64,000 nt of DNA from Anaerolinea sp. (GCA_029975055.1 JARKPU010000074.1:186001-250000), one strand, 5' to 3'. Positions 1 to 8,609 are shown, counted from the first letter of the stretch. Notes: a model not told the origin generated them from the sequence alone. Made by a program: numbers and translations.

Positions 1-7
1 GCCGCCC

Positions 8-1279
8 GTGATGCTGAAGCAGATCGCCTGGTACGACCTTCTGCCCATCAAGAGCGCAGTGCGGCTGGCGCTCATCGCTTACGCGCTGTATATCGTGGCG
101 CTTTCCATCATTGGCATCTGGCTCTTCCCGGCCTACGCGCGCAGCCATGCCTCGCTGTTTCTGGCGTTCAACTCCTGGACACTTGCGCAGATGCAATCGG
201 GCCTCAGCCAGCTGGGCTGGCCGATCACCGCACCGGCCTATGTGGAGCTGGCACAGAACATCTTCTTATTGATCGCCGGGGGAGGCGTGGGGCTGCTGCT
301 GCTGTGGAAAAAGGGTGGCGACTGGTTCGGCCTGTACCTGGCATTCACTTTCCTCTCGATCTCGGCGGGAAGCTCGCTGTTCATCCCGCTGCTGGCCTAC
401 CTGCCCTGGCTGCAACCGCTAAACCAGTTCTTCGGCGCCGCAAGCTGGCAATTCTTCTTCATCATCTTTTACTTCTTCCCTAACGGGCAGGCCGAACCGC
501 GCTGGGCGCGCTGGCTGGGATTTGGCTGGCTGGGACTGGTTTTGCTGGAAATTCCCTTTCCCCAGCTGGAAGGCTCCTTTTGGATCACCCCCCTGGCGTT
601 TGCATTCCCATTCAGCGCCATCGGCTGCCAGGTTTACCGCTACCTGCGCCGCTCCGATGCGCTCCAGCGCCAGCAGACCAAGTGGGTGATCAGCGCCATC
701 GGCGCAATGATGCTTGCCATCTTCTGGCTGGTTTTCCAGTTCTCGCCGCCCCGCCAGGAAGAATTCCTCGGTCAGGCGCTGGCCGCCGTGGTGATCGGCC
801 TGCTTTTCTTCGCCTTCACCATTGGCCTGGTCCCGCTGGCCATTGCCGCTGCCATCCTGCGCTACCGCCTGTGGGACATCGACCTGATCATCCGCCGCAC
901 GCTGCTTTACGGGCTGATCACCGGGCTGCTCGGTCTGGTATATTTTGGAAGCGTGGTCCTGCTGCGCCAGCTCCTCGGCGGCGTGGTGGGCAATTCCTCC
1001 GCGGCCGTCATCCTTTCTACTCTGTTGATCTACGCGCTCTTCAACCCGCTGCGCCGAAGGCTGCAAGAGACGATCGACCGGCGCTTTTACCGCCGCAAGT
1101 ACGACACCGAACAGGCCGTGGCGGCATTTTCGTCGGCCTCGCGCAACAACCTGGCCCTCGAAGAGATCAACAACAGCCTGATTGACATCATCAACCAGAC
1201 CCTTGAACCCCAAACCGCCTCCGTGTGGATTAAGAACATGCCCGCGCGCCCGCCCGGTAACGCTTCTCGTAACGGGTGA
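8..1279 (+). CDS. Multi-spanning membrane protein, possibly N-terminally cut by the window edge
   Basis: Unrecognised integral membrane protein of about 423 residues with some eight to ten hydrophobic stretches between residues 20 and 350. The last helices are followed by the charged segment LRYRLWDIDLIIRR (about residue 285) and a basic tail around FNPLRRRLQETIDRRFYRR. This helix-plus-tail arrangement resembles the membrane part of sensor proteins of filamentous Chloroflexi, but no kinase or GAF domain follows, so any signalling role is inference. The frame is open to base 2, so the start (GTG at 8 or ATG at 11) is uncertain and the true N-terminus may lie outside. The gene is followed by a palindromic repeat and a hypothetical gene. 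Confidence 0.75.
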   Translation: MMLKQIAWYDLLPIKSAVRLALIAYALYIVALSIIGIWLFPAYARSHASLFLAFNSWTLAQMQSGLSQLGWPITAPAYVELAQNIFLLIAGGGVGLLLLWKKGGDWFGLYLAFTFLSISAGSSLFIPLLAYLPWLQPLNQFFGAASWQFFFIIFYFFPNGQAEPRWARWLGFGWLGLVLLEIPFPQLEGSFWITPLAFAFPFSAIGCQVYRYLRRSDALQRQQTKWVISAIGAMMLAIFWLVFQFSPPRQEEFLGQALAAVVIGLLFFAFTIGLVPLAIAAAILRYRLWDIDLIIRRTLLYGLITGLLGLVYFGSVVLLRQLLGGVVGNSSAAVILSTLLIYALFNPLRRRLQETIDRRFYRRKYDTEQAVAAFSSASRNNLALEEINNSLIDIINQTLEPQTASVWIKNMPARPPGNASRNG

Positions 1280-1360
1280 CGGACTCGGGCTGCTTAGAAT
1301 TGTAAGCAGGCAGGGAATTTCACCTGCTCCAGGCGGATGGATCGACTCATGTGGTTTTAC

Positions 1361-1398
1361 TTCTGTAAATTATGGGGCAAACCCCGTAATTTACAGAA
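1361..1398. repeat. Dispersed palindrome family, copy A
   Basis: A near-perfect inverted repeat: arms TTCTGTAAATTATGGGG and CCCCGTAATTTACAGAA around a CAAA loop, followed by AAAGACAG. It sits 42 bp upstream of the start codon of the next gene. Related stem-loops with a GGGGC..GCCCC centre and an ACAGAAAAAGATACACA-like tail occur at 3105-3148, 8567-8609 and 24502-24530. Confidence 0.85.
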
Positions 1399-1439
1399 AA
1401 AGACAGAAGCGCTGCCATGGATCGGCTCAAGGAGGAACG

Positions 1440-2210
1440 ATGAGCGACCAAGAGAGTTCCCACGAACCGGAAAACCGCGAACAGGCCCATTGGGCGCCCC
1501 TGGTGGAGCGCTTGAAAGTCTCTGAAGTGCCCGCCGGCGGGCTCGCGCTGAACCTGGACGGCCACCAGATGGTCAGCCCGCTGCAAGGCTTTGGGCGCAT
1601 GTTCCGGCGCACCTACCGCGTGCGCCTGGAAGGAGCCGCACCGACCCCGGCCCAGGTGGTGGAAGATTGGAAGGCCAATTTTGCCGTCTTCCAGCCGCCG
1701 CAGAACCAGTTCTACCCGCCGCTCACCGGCATCAAGCCCGGCGAGGTGGTGTTCATCAACACGCGCCTGCCCCCCGCCCCGGGCATGCCGGGGTTGATCC
1801 CGATGAAAAGCGGCGTGATGATCCTCTATTCCGATGATGAGCAGTTCACGGTGATGACCCCCGAGGGCTTCCCCATCTCCGGCTGGAACACCTTCTCGGC
1901 TTACGAGGAAGACGGCTGCGTGGTCGCCCAGGTGCAGGGCCTGATCCGCGCCTCCGACCCCATCTACGAGTTCGGCTTCCGCTACATGGGCGGCGAACGC
2001 GAGGAAGATAAGACCTGGTTCGCCGTGCTCGAAAACCTTGCCGCGCGCTGGGGGGTCAAAGGCCGGGTGACGCTCGAACGCACCCTGGTGGACCCCAACC
2101 TGCAATGGAAATTCGCCCGCAACGTCTGGAAGAACGCCGCCATCCGCACGTTCTTCTACATCCTTGCCACGCCCTTCCGCTGGGTTGCGAACCTGGGGAA
2201 GAAACGTTAA
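1440..2210 (+). CDS. Conserved hypothetical protein
   Basis: Unrecognised protein of 256 residues. ATG at 1440 is chosen over the longer open frame because AAGGAGG lies 6-8 bases upstream and the upstream part of the frame runs through the palindrome at 1361-1398. The protein is mixed alpha/beta in character, has no signal peptide, and has one moderately hydrophobic stretch near the C-terminus (FFYILATPFRWVANLG) that might touch the membrane. A central run of beta-rich sequence could be a START/SRPBCC-like lipid-binding fold, but this is only a guess. It ends 30 bp before the convergent GNAT gene. Confidence 0.7.
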   Translation: MSDQESSHEPENREQAHWAPLVERLKVSEVPAGGLALNLDGHQMVSPLQGFGRMFRRTYRVRLEGAAPTPAQVVEDWKANFAVFQPPQNQFYPPLTGIKPGEVVFINTRLPPAPGMPGLIPMKSGVMILYSDDEQFTVMTPEGFPISGWNTFSAYEEDGCVVAQVQGLIRASDPIYEFGFRYMGGEREEDKTWFAVLENLAARWGVKGRVTLERTLVDPNLQWKFARNVWKNAAIRTFFYILATPFRWVANLGKKR

Positions 2211-2239
2211 ACCCCGCGAAGCCGTAAAGAGGGTCAGGT

Positions 2240-3076
2240 TTATTCTTCTGTCTTCGGGTGATACAAACCGAAGAACGCCTGGTAATCTGCCAGCCGGGTG
2301 AAACCCACCTTTTCCGCCACAACCACCGAGGGGCGGTTGTTCGTCCAGGCATCCCAATGCGGAACCAGCCCGCGCGCGGCGCTCGCTTCGATGAACGCCT
2401 GGGCGGCCAGCTTCGCCAGGCCTTTGCCCTGCCAGGCCTCCTCGGTGAGAATGCCAATGCCGCATTTGCCCGGGCTGAGGTATTCGGCCGTGCAGCGCGA
2501 GACGATCTCCTCCCCCCGCAGCACGCACATCCCAAAGCCGCGCGCGAGGAAATGCTCCACCGATGGCCAGCATTCCTCGATCTCCTCCACCAGCCCGGCC
2601 ATGTTGCCCAGTTCGCGCCGCGCAAGCAGCGCGCGGTCAATCGGCCGCACCTCGAAACCCTCCGGCACGCGCTCCCGCCAGCCTGCATCTACCGGCGCGC
2701 CGCCGAAGAAGACGCGCGGGAAAACCTCCACCGGCAGCGGCGCAAACACCTGCCGCCCCTCCTTCGCCCCCCAGCCCGCGCCGGAACCGACCGCCTTGAA
2801 AACGCTCAAGCCCCGCGCGCGGGCCTCTGGAAGGATGACGTTCGAGAAGATGTCATTCATCGCGCAGGCCGCCTCGCTTGAGGCTTCGCCGCCCAGGTAA
2901 AAGCAGTGCCGTCCATCCCAAAGCAAGGCCGCGCGGGGTTGGGCCGGGTCATCGGCCCACAGCCGGCCCATGCTGTTCCCGGCGATCACGCCGTCGATGA
3001 CCAGCTCAAGGTGCGCGCCCTGGAACAAGCCGCGCGCTGCAGGGAGCCCGGCCGCGGGCAGTTGAATCAGCTTCAA
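2240..3076 (-). CDS. GNAT_acetyltran family N-acetyltransferase, paralogue 1
   Basis: Predicted acetyl-CoA-dependent N-acetyltransferase of 278 residues, of the family that includes the zwittermicin resistance protein ZmaR. The C-terminal half shows the GNAT core: GIGILTEEAWQGKGLAKLAAQAF at about residues 195-220 (acetyl-CoA loop Q/RxxGxG/A), then LVPHWDAWTNNRPSVVVAEKVGF, a block typical of this family. It starts with TTG at 3076; AAGGGG about 10 bases upstream is the likely ribosome binding site. It is the last gene of a minus-strand group behind a PP2C phosphatase and an NTF2-like protein, separated by 84 bp that contain palindrome copy B. Clearly related to the gene at 4808-5599. Substrate unknown. 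Confidence 0.82.
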   Translation of the reverse strand: MKLIQLPAAGLPAARGLFQGAHLELVIDGVIAGNSMGRLWADDPAQPRAALLWDGRHCFYLGGEASSEAACAMNDIFSNVILPEARARGLSVFKAVGSGAGWGAKEGRQVFAPLPVEVFPRVFFGGAPVDAGWRERVPEGFEVRPIDRALLARRELGNMAGLVEEIEECWPSVEHFLARGFGMCVLRGEEIVSRCTAEYLSPGKCGIGILTEEAWQGKGLAKLAAQAFIEASAARGLVPHWDAWTNNRPSVVVAEKVGFTRLADYQAFFGLYHPKTEE

Positions 3077-3104
3077 TTCGGTTTACCCCTTGATAGTGTT
3101 TCTA

Positions 3105-3148
3105 TTTTTCTGTACATCCTGGGGCAAGCCCCACACTGTACAGAAAAA
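3105..3148. repeat. Dispersed palindrome family, copy B
   Basis: Inverted repeat with outer arms TTTTTCTGTAC and GTACAGAAAAA and a centre GGGGCAAGCCCC, followed by GATACACATGATC. It lies between the NTF2-like gene and the GNAT gene, so it is probably transcribed within the minus-strand unit, where it would form a stem-loop in the message. Confidence 0.85.
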
Positions 3149-3160
3149 GATACACATGAT

Positions 3161-3511
3161 CTACCCCTTCACGTAGGAATACTTGGCGGCAATTTTACCC
3201 CCGCGCAGGTGGAACACATCCACGCCGCGCACATGCCCGCTTTCCGACCAGCGGTACAGCCAGGTCTGCGCAGCGCGCTCGCCGGCGGCAAAGAGTTCTT
3301 CGATCTCGATGCGCGCGTTGGGCGCTTCGGCGAAGAATTCCTCCCAAAAACGCCGCACCTCGGCCTGGCCCTCGAACCGCGCGCCGTCAGGCGGCGGGTA
3401 CGTGTTTTCGAAGGTGCAGTCATCCGTCATCAATGCCATCATCCCGTCCACATCGTGGCGGTTGAAGGCCGCATTGAACCGTTCGAGCAGGTCGATCACA
3501 GGGTCTTTCAT
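3161..3511 (-). CDS. SnoaL/NTF2-like protein
   Basis: Small protein of 116 residues with the nuclear-transport-factor-2-like cone fold used by SnoaL-type cyclases and many small-ligand proteins. Supporting features are the opening LLERFNAAFNRHDVDGMMALMTDDCTFE, a helix around FWEEFFAEAPNARIEI, and the closing GVDVFHLRGGKIAAKYSYV. ATG at 3511 is preferred because GGGGAG lies eight bases upstream; a GTG six bases earlier would overlap the stop of the phosphatase gene by four bases (GTGA). It is translationally close-coupled to the phosphatase. An enzymatic role cannot be assigned from sequence. Confidence 0.8.
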   Translation of the reverse strand: MKDPVIDLLERFNAAFNRHDVDGMMALMTDDCTFENTYPPPDGARFEGQAEVRRFWEEFFAEAPNARIEIEELFAAGERAAQTWLYRWSESGHVRGVDVFHLRGGKIAAKYSYVKG

Positions 3512-3513
3512 CT

Positions 3514-4755
3514 TCACTTCTCCCCTTCCAGCCGCCGCAAGACGATCAACGCCACGTCATCCTGGCGCGGCAGGCTGCCGAGGAAGCGATGCACTTCGGC
3601 CAGAATCGCATCATGGATCTCACGCGCGCTCGCGCCCGCCCTGGAGAGCGCCGCCTCGAGCACCCGCTCCTCGCCGAAGAAGTCTCCAGCCTCGTTTTGC
3701 GCCTCGGTGATCCCGTCGGTGTAGAGCACGAGAAAATCACCCGCCCCAAGGCGCACCTCCTTCTGCCGCCAGCGCGATTGCTCATCCACGCCCAGGGCCA
3801 TGCCGGTCAGGCGCAGGCGCTCGATCGACTCCTTGCCGCGGTGCAGGCTGACCAGAAAGCCCGGCGGGTGGCCCGCATTGGCAAAGACCATCCGGCCGGT
3901 GTGCTGCTCAAGGTTGCCGAGGAAAGCGGTGATGAACATCCCGCCGCGCGTATCGGAAAGGATGCGCTGGTTGATGGTATCGAGGGTGACGGCCGGCAGG
4001 GTGGGGTAGCGCACCGCGAAGGTTCGGAAGAGCGTGCTGGCCAGCGCCATCAACAGGGCCGCCCCCATGCCCTTATCGCTCACATCGGCAATGACGATGC
4101 CCCATTTGCGCGGCCCGAGGGGGATGAAATCGTAAAAATCGCCCGAAGTTTCGCGCGCCGGCGAGAGCGTGGCGGCGATCTCCCACCCGCGGATCACCGG
4201 CGGCTCTTCCGGCAGGATATCGGATTGAATCTTCCCGGCCATCAGAAGCTCGCGCGCCATCACTTCTTCGCTGGAAGGCACGGCGCTGCGATAGATGATG
4301 TGGCCGTGCTCCTCAGGCTCTTGCGAAGCAAGTTCGCCGCCGGTTGGCTTGCCCGCCTGTGCCGGGTCGTCCGGGCCGTCCGGGCCGGGCGCATCCAGCG
4401 CTTTGGTTATGGCCGTCTTGAACTCCTCCTCGTTCAGATCGCGCGAGAAGAAGAACACCGGCAGCCCGGCCAGCGCGCCGTTATCGGGCTGCGAGTCCTG
4501 CGTGCTCTGCAGCACGACTATGCGGGTGAGAGGCGATTGAGAATGGATCTGCTGCAGCAACTGCGGGCCATCGTCCAGCGCCAGCACAAGCAAGTGCGGC
4601 GCAGTCATCTGGCAAAGCTGCAGAGCTTCTTCGCCGCAGCAACCCTCGCCCACCAGGTGGAATCCCTTCAAGCCGCTCACCAGCGCGTTCAGCCCGCGCA
4701 AGAAGATCGGCTGGTCGGAAACAAGGGCAATCCGGGCAGGTCGCTGGTCGTTCAT
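3514..4755 (-). CDS. PP2C/SpoIIE serine phosphatase with degenerate receiver domain
   Basis: RsbU-type phosphatase of 413 residues. Residues about 8-125 resemble a LuxR-class receiver domain (IALVSDQPIFLRGLNALV; VGEGCCGEEALQL), but the phosphoacceptor Asp is replaced by Ala59 (PHLLVLAL) and the conserved Lys is not evident, so classical phosphorylation is unlikely. A linker helix (LMAGKIQSDILPE) leads to a SpoIIE domain with the metal-binding motifs SGDFYDF, IADVSDKG, LYTDGITEA and RQDDVAL. Such enzymes remove phosphate from STAS-domain antagonists. ATG at 4755 follows a plausible TACAAT -10 box at 4789-4794; the longer open frame lacks protein-like sequence. Its partner could be the STAS protein at 18694-19029, but that is inference. 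Confidence 0.88.
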   Translation of the reverse strand: MNDQRPARIALVSDQPIFLRGLNALVSGLKGFHLVGEGCCGEEALQLCQMTAPHLLVLALDDGPQLLQQIHSQSPLTRIVVLQSTQDSQPDNGALAGLPVFFFSRDLNEEEFKTAITKALDAPGPDGPDDPAQAGKPTGGELASQEPEEHGHIIYRSAVPSSEEVMARELLMAGKIQSDILPEEPPVIRGWEIAATLSPARETSGDFYDFIPLGPRKWGIVIADVSDKGMGAALLMALASTLFRTFAVRYPTLPAVTLDTINQRILSDTRGGMFITAFLGNLEQHTGRMVFANAGHPPGFLVSLHRGKESIERLRLTGMALGVDEQSRWRQKEVRLGAGDFLVLYTDGITEAQNEAGDFFGEERVLEAALSRAGASAREIHDAILAEVHRFLGSLPRQDDVALIVLRRLEGEK

Positions 4756-4788
4756 GGTTGCATCTGGCACTGAATATCCGTCGGACGT

Positions 4789-4794
4789 ATTGTA
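4789..4794 (-). promoter_or_regulatory. Candidate -10 box for the PP2C gene
   Basis: On the minus strand this reads TACAAT, 33 bases before the ATG at 4755. It fixes the likely start of the phosphatase because longer start candidates lie upstream of it. No convincing -35 box. Confidence 0.4.
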
Positions 4795-4807
4795 CCGGAT
4801 GCCGGGC

Positions 4808-5599
4808 TTAATGGGGAATGATTGCGTAACGCACGGGCGTGTACCCGGCGAGGGCAAAGCCAAGCTTCTCGGCCAGCGCAATCGACGGATGGTTCTCGCT
4901 CCAGCATGACCAATGCGGCGCGAGGCCTTGCTCCAGGCAATCCTCGATGAGCGCGGCAGCAGCCAGCCAAGCCAGCCCCCGGCGGCGATGAGCTTCTGCG
5001 GTTTCCACGTCAATTTCCACCTGTCCGGCGCCGATCACCACGCTGCAGCAATGAGAGAGCGTTCCCTGCGGCCCGACCACCTGGAAGCCGACCCCCCGCT
5101 GGAGGAAACCCTCCACGCTGCCCCAAAACGGGCTCAGCCAACCGATTTGTTCCGCCGCAGCGCGGTCGATGCGCTCCACCCGCAGCCCGGCCGGGATGTT
5201 CGCCCGCCAGCCCGCCAGCCGCGCTGCCCCCGAAGGGGGCAGCTCAAACTCGGCGCGCTTTGCCCAGCCGCCTTCATACCCTTGCGCGAGGCGCTCGATC
5301 GCTCCGCTCCAGTCCTCGCCCGGCCCGCTCAAGAAGACGGTCGCCATCGAGCGGGCCATTTCATTAAAGACCAGCGCCTTTATTTCCTCCAGGAAGCGCG
5401 GGCAGGATGCCTGCCCCGCAAAGAAATTAAACTCCGTCGCCGAAGCCACAAACGCGGCGGCAGGCGAATCGGTGTCATCCACAAAAACTCGCCCCGGGTT
5501 GCATCCATCGAGCACCGAGAACACGAGCGCCCGTTGATAGGGGTAATCTGCAAAGAGCGGCCTGGCGCGATGATAATTCTCCAAATTCAACTCAGGCAT
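4808..5599 (-). CDS. GNAT_acetyltran family N-acetyltransferase, paralogue 2
   Basis: Predicted N-acetyltransferase of 263 residues, homologous along its length to the gene at 2240-3076. Shared elements include the N-terminal Pro/Leu-rich region with FLSGPGEDW, the central PFWGSVEGFLQRGVGFQV, the acetyl-CoA loop HRRRGLAWLAAAAL, and APHWSCWSENHPSIALAEKLGF near the C-terminus. ATG at 5599 has AAGGA about eight bases upstream. The phosphatase/NTF2 pair lies between the two paralogues. Substrate not predictable; both may modify small amino compounds. Confidence 0.82.
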   Translation of the reverse strand: MPELNLENYHRARPLFADYPYQRALVFSVLDGCNPGRVFVDDTDSPAAAFVASATEFNFFAGQASCPRFLEEIKALVFNEMARSMATVFLSGPGEDWSGAIERLAQGYEGGWAKRAEFELPPSGAARLAGWRANIPAGLRVERIDRAAAEQIGWLSPFWGSVEGFLQRGVGFQVVGPQGTLSHCCSVVIGAGQVEIDVETAEAHRRRGLAWLAAAALIEDCLEQGLAPHWSCWSENHPSIALAEKLGFALAGYTPVRYAIIPH

Positions 5600-5724
5600 T
5601 CTTCAATTCCTTCCAGGTTGACCGGCTCGCTGCCGGCCTGTGTAAGCTCAACGAAACCGAACAACGGCAAGAAAGCGATGCCGGGCATGGCTCTTCGCAG
5701 GCCTACACCTGGCAAACCGGAGCC

Positions 5725-6942
5725 TCACGGCCACGGCTCGATGAAATAGACGCCGTCCTCGCCTTCCATCACCCAGCCGCCGATCGCGCCGTCCTTCGTC
5801 TGCATGCGCCACCAAACGCCCCGGTCGGCGCACTTGGGGCCTTCGATGATGTACATCTCGGTTCCTTCGGGGATGGTCTTGAGGATTTTCGCGCTCTTCC
5901 CGGCGTCTTCACGCACGCGCAGGGGGGTGCCATCGGTGAAGGTCACCCGCGCGCGCGAGGCCGGGGCGAGGCGGCTGGCCTGCGCGCCCGGGCAACTGAA
6001 GGCGCGCACCGCCGGGGTCTTCAGGGTCACCGTCGGGCTGACGATCAGGCTGCTCACCAGCGCGTCCAGGTTATTCAAGTCCGGCAAGAAGGCCTGGGGG
6101 CTGGCGGAAGCCAGCAGCTGGCTCACCTCGCCGAGGTAAGAAGCGTAGAGCGTGTTATCGGCCATCACCGCGTTCCATTTTTGATCCGCGGCGCCGGTGT
6201 GCAGGTCGGGCAGGTCCACCGGCAGGATGGCGCTGACGTAATACTTGCCGTCGGATGTAAGCCCTTGAAACGTGTAGAACAGGCAGCCTGCATCGATGCG
6301 CACCAAGGCCTGGGCGTAGCACGTCAGGTAGCGGATGCCCTGGCCGCTGCGGAAACTGAGGATCTGCGGGCGGGCATAGAACACCTGGCCCGCATTCCAC
6401 ATCGGCAGGAAGGGCAGGTGATCGACCCCCGCCTGCACCGCGCGCAGGAGGTTATCGAGCCGGGCGGCGATCTCCCCGGCAGGGGCGTTCACAGCGGCAT
6501 ATTCCTGGATGGGGAACACCAGGATTTGCGGCTTGATCCACGGCTGCGCCAGCGGGTAGCCCTGCAGCTCGAAGCGGATATCCTCCGGCGCGGGGCCGGG
6601 CCAGCCGGTCATGCCGGCCTCGCCTTCCTGAAGCGGGTCGATCGTTCCGGCTGCCGAACTGAGCACCCCCGGCACGACCTCAAAGCTCACCCCGCCAAAG
6701 CTCACGCGCGGCCCATCGGTCGGCGCTGCCGTTGCGGTGGGCGTGGCGGGCGCGGACGGCGTGTCCGTCGGGAAGAGCGGCGGCGGCTCGGTGTAGAGGT
6801 CTGCGGTGGCGGGCTGCGGGGGTGTTTCGGTGGGCGGGGCAGGGGTGGCCGCGCCAAACGGCAGGTTGCAGGCCAGCGCCGCCAGAGCCAGGATGCACGG
6901 CGCGGCCAGGATGCGGATAGAAGGTGACAGGCGGTGGTTCAA
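5725..6942 (-). CDS. Secreted lipoprotein with C-terminal SH3 domain
   Basis: Exported lipoprotein of 405 residues. The N-terminus has a lipoprotein signal ending in LAALAC (lipid-attached Cys25), then a Thr/Pro/Ala-rich linker to about residue 75. The middle 230 residues have no recognised domain. Residues about 330-400 look like a bacterial SH3 domain (DGTPLRVREDAGKSAKILKTIPEGTEMYII; WWRMQTKDGAIGGWVMEG), which commonly binds cell-wall material. The start is TTG at 6942, supported by GGAGGA a few bases upstream. Probable cell-surface role; ligand unknown. Similar Thr/Pro-rich segments occur in the LysM and LCP proteins of this window. Confidence 0.83.
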   Translation of the reverse strand: MNHRLSPSIRILAAPCILALAALACNLPFGAATPAPPTETPPQPATADLYTEPPPLFPTDTPSAPATPTATAAPTDGPRVSFGGVSFEVVPGVLSSAAGTIDPLQEGEAGMTGWPGPAPEDIRFELQGYPLAQPWIKPQILVFPIQEYAAVNAPAGEIAARLDNLLRAVQAGVDHLPFLPMWNAGQVFYARPQILSFRSGQGIRYLTCYAQALVRIDAGCLFYTFQGLTSDGKYYVSAILPVDLPDLHTGAADQKWNAVMADNTLYASYLGEVSQLLASASPQAFLPDLNNLDALVSSLIVSPTVTLKTPAVRAFSCPGAQASRLAPASRARVTFTDGTPLRVREDAGKSAKILKTIPEGTEMYIIEGPKCADRGVWWRMQTKDGAIGGWVMEGEDGVYFIEPWP

Positions 6943-7050
6943 TTCGTCCTCCGTGGGCTGACCGGGTTGGAAAGGTGACGTGCACCGGAATGAACAGGCG
7001 GCAGATGTCTATATTATAGGCTCACTCGCCCTGCGGTGATGCATCCATTG

Positions 7051-7098
7051 GTTCCCTCACCCTGCCCTCTCCCGCTGGGAGAGGGAGCAGGAGGTGCT
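7051..7098. repeat. CCCTCACCC/GGGAGAGGG palindromic element, copy 1
   Basis: Inverted repeat CCCTGCCCTCTCCC-gct-GGGAGAGGGAGCAGG in the 278-bp gap between the SH3 lipoprotein and the MFS gene. Elements of the same composition lie at 24556-24626, 38497-38603 and 54440-54480. Apart from this element and the terminator at 7155-7203, the gap shows nothing recognisable. Confidence 0.65.
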
Positions 7099-7154
7099 TC
7101 CGCCTTACACATTGCAGAGGAACCCCGAGCGGCATGTCTCGGGCAGGCATCCAC

Positions 7155-7203
7155 AAAAAAGGGCCCCCCTCTCATCCTCAAGGCCAGGAATGAAAGGGGG
7201 GCG
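7155..7203 (-). terminator. Rho-independent terminator of the MFS gene
   Basis: On the minus strand a stem of GCCCCCCTTTCAT pairs with ATGAGAGGGGGGC across a short loop and is followed by CCTTTTTT. It lies 17 bp past the MFS stop codon. Confidence 0.8.
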
Positions 7204-7220
7204 TAGGAGGAGAAGAAAAC

Positions 7221-8519
7221 TCAATCCTGCGCAGCGGCGGGGACGGCCGCCGGTTCGCCCGCCTGAACTGCGTTATTCGTGCCCATATCGTCTTCGAGCG
7301 TCTGCATCGGGCGGATAAAGAACCCGCTCACGCCCATCGCCAGGCAGACCATGCCCGCGATATAGAACCAGAAGCGAATGCCCAGCAGGTCTGAGACGGG
7401 GGCCGCCAATGCCAGCCCGATGGGGCTGGCGGCGCCGGCCAGGCTGCCCACCAGCGTGAAGACGCGCCCCTGCATTTCGGGCGAGATGTGCGACTGCAGC
7501 AAGGCAAAGAGCGGCCCGTTGGCGATCGGGTTCATCAACCCGACGATTGCCATGCCGGCCACCGCCACCGGGAAGAGGCTGGAGGGAGCCGCGCCGAGGA
7601 TCAGCACGCCCAGGCTCATCCCCACCAGGCCGGTCATCGAGGTGTGCAGCTTCTTCTTGAAGCCGCCCCACGCCCCCAGCCCCAGGCCGCCGAGAATGAC
7701 GCCCACGCCGAAGAACGAGTTGATGATGCCAAGCTGCATGGCCTGGCCGTTGAACTCGCGCGTGATCATCAACGGCATCAGGCTGAAGGCCGGGTTGAAG
7801 AACATGTTGATCAGCGTGGCCATGCCGAGCACAATCATAATGCCGGGGAAGGCCGAGATGTAGCGGAAGCCGTCGCGCACGTCCAGCAGCACCTGGCGCG
7901 GGGTGACCATGCCTTCCAGCTTCTTCGCAGGCTGAGGAATGTGCACGAAGGTGAGCGGTAAAATCGCCAACAGGGCCGTGCCGATGTCGATCGACAGCAC
8001 AAAGTGGATCGGCAGAAGGCCCATCAAGAAGGCGCCCAGCGGCGGCGCGACGATCCCCAGCACGCCCTGAAGGGCCTGGTTGATGCCTGCCACGCGCGAG
8101 AGGTGCTTATCGGGCACCATCAGCGAGGTGGAGGCCGACATGGCCGGCCAATGGAACGCTCCGCCCAGCGCGCGGATGAACTCGGCGACGTAGAGATGCC
8201 AGATCTGGATTTGCCCGGTGAAGAACAGGATCACCAGCCCCAGCGTGGTCAGGGCCGTCACGCCGTCTGCGACGATCATTACCAGTTTGCGGTTCCAGCG
8301 GTCCACCAGCGCGCCGGCAAACGGGCCGAGGAAAATCCCCGGCAGGATCGAAATCACCGTCGCGGTGGCGAGCACGGCGGCAGAACCGGTCTTTTCGGTC
8401 ATCCACCAGACGAGAGCGAACTGCACCAGCTGGCTGCCGACGATCGAAAACGCCTGGCCGGTCCAGATCAAGAAGAAAGTCTTCTTCCAATCGGCTTCAA
8501 CCCGAGATTCCTGCGCCAT
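7221..8519 (-). CDS. MFS transporter (DHA3/enterobactin-exporter-like)
   Basis: Twelve-helix major facilitator exporter of 432 residues. It opens with FFLIWTGQAFSIVGSQLVQFALVWW, the typical first helix of the MFS_3 group, and carries the loop-2/3 motif GPFAGALVDRWNRK (motif A, GxxxDRxxRR/K type). Further helices alternate with short basic loops to the C-terminus. Proteins of this group export macrolides, siderophores or other small hydrophobic compounds; the substrate here is unknown. The start is ATG at 8519 with AGGAGG upstream; an additional 49 residues in frame run through palindrome copy C and are rejected. Monocistronic: own terminator downstream. Confidence 0.88.
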   Translation of the reverse strand: MAQESRVEADWKKTFFLIWTGQAFSIVGSQLVQFALVWWMTEKTGSAAVLATATVISILPGIFLGPFAGALVDRWNRKLVMIVADGVTALTTLGLVILFFTGQIQIWHLYVAEFIRALGGAFHWPAMSASTSLMVPDKHLSRVAGINQALQGVLGIVAPPLGAFLMGLLPIHFVLSIDIGTALLAILPLTFVHIPQPAKKLEGMVTPRQVLLDVRDGFRYISAFPGIMIVLGMATLINMFFNPAFSLMPLMITREFNGQAMQLGIINSFFGVGVILGGLGLGAWGGFKKKLHTSMTGLVGMSLGVLILGAAPSSLFPVAVAGMAIVGLMNPIANGPLFALLQSHISPEMQGRVFTLVGSLAGAASPIGLALAAPVSDLLGIRFWFYIAGMVCLAMGVSGFFIRPMQTLEDDMGTNNAVQAGEPAAVPAAAQD

Positions 8520-8566
8520 ACCATCCTCCTGGCATCCATAAACCGCAAGAGAAGACCATGCGGATC

Positions 8567-8609
8567 TTCTTCTGAAATTTATGGGCTTGCCCCCGCAAAT
8601 TACAGAGGA
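8567..8609. repeat. Dispersed palindrome family, copy C
   Basis: Diverged copy: CTTCTGAAATTTATGGGC-TTG-CCCCCGCAAATTACAGAGG, followed by AAGATACACAG. It sits about 48 bp upstream of the MFS start codon. Confidence 0.75.

Noticed and set aside
1182..1439. N-terminal extension of the hypothetical gene at 1440
   Set aside because: It runs through palindrome copy A and overlaps the preceding gene; a good ribosome binding site marks ATG 1440.
4756..5013. Longer start of the PP2C phosphatase
   Set aside because: The sequence is antisense to the GNAT gene and lies upstream of the likely -10 box.
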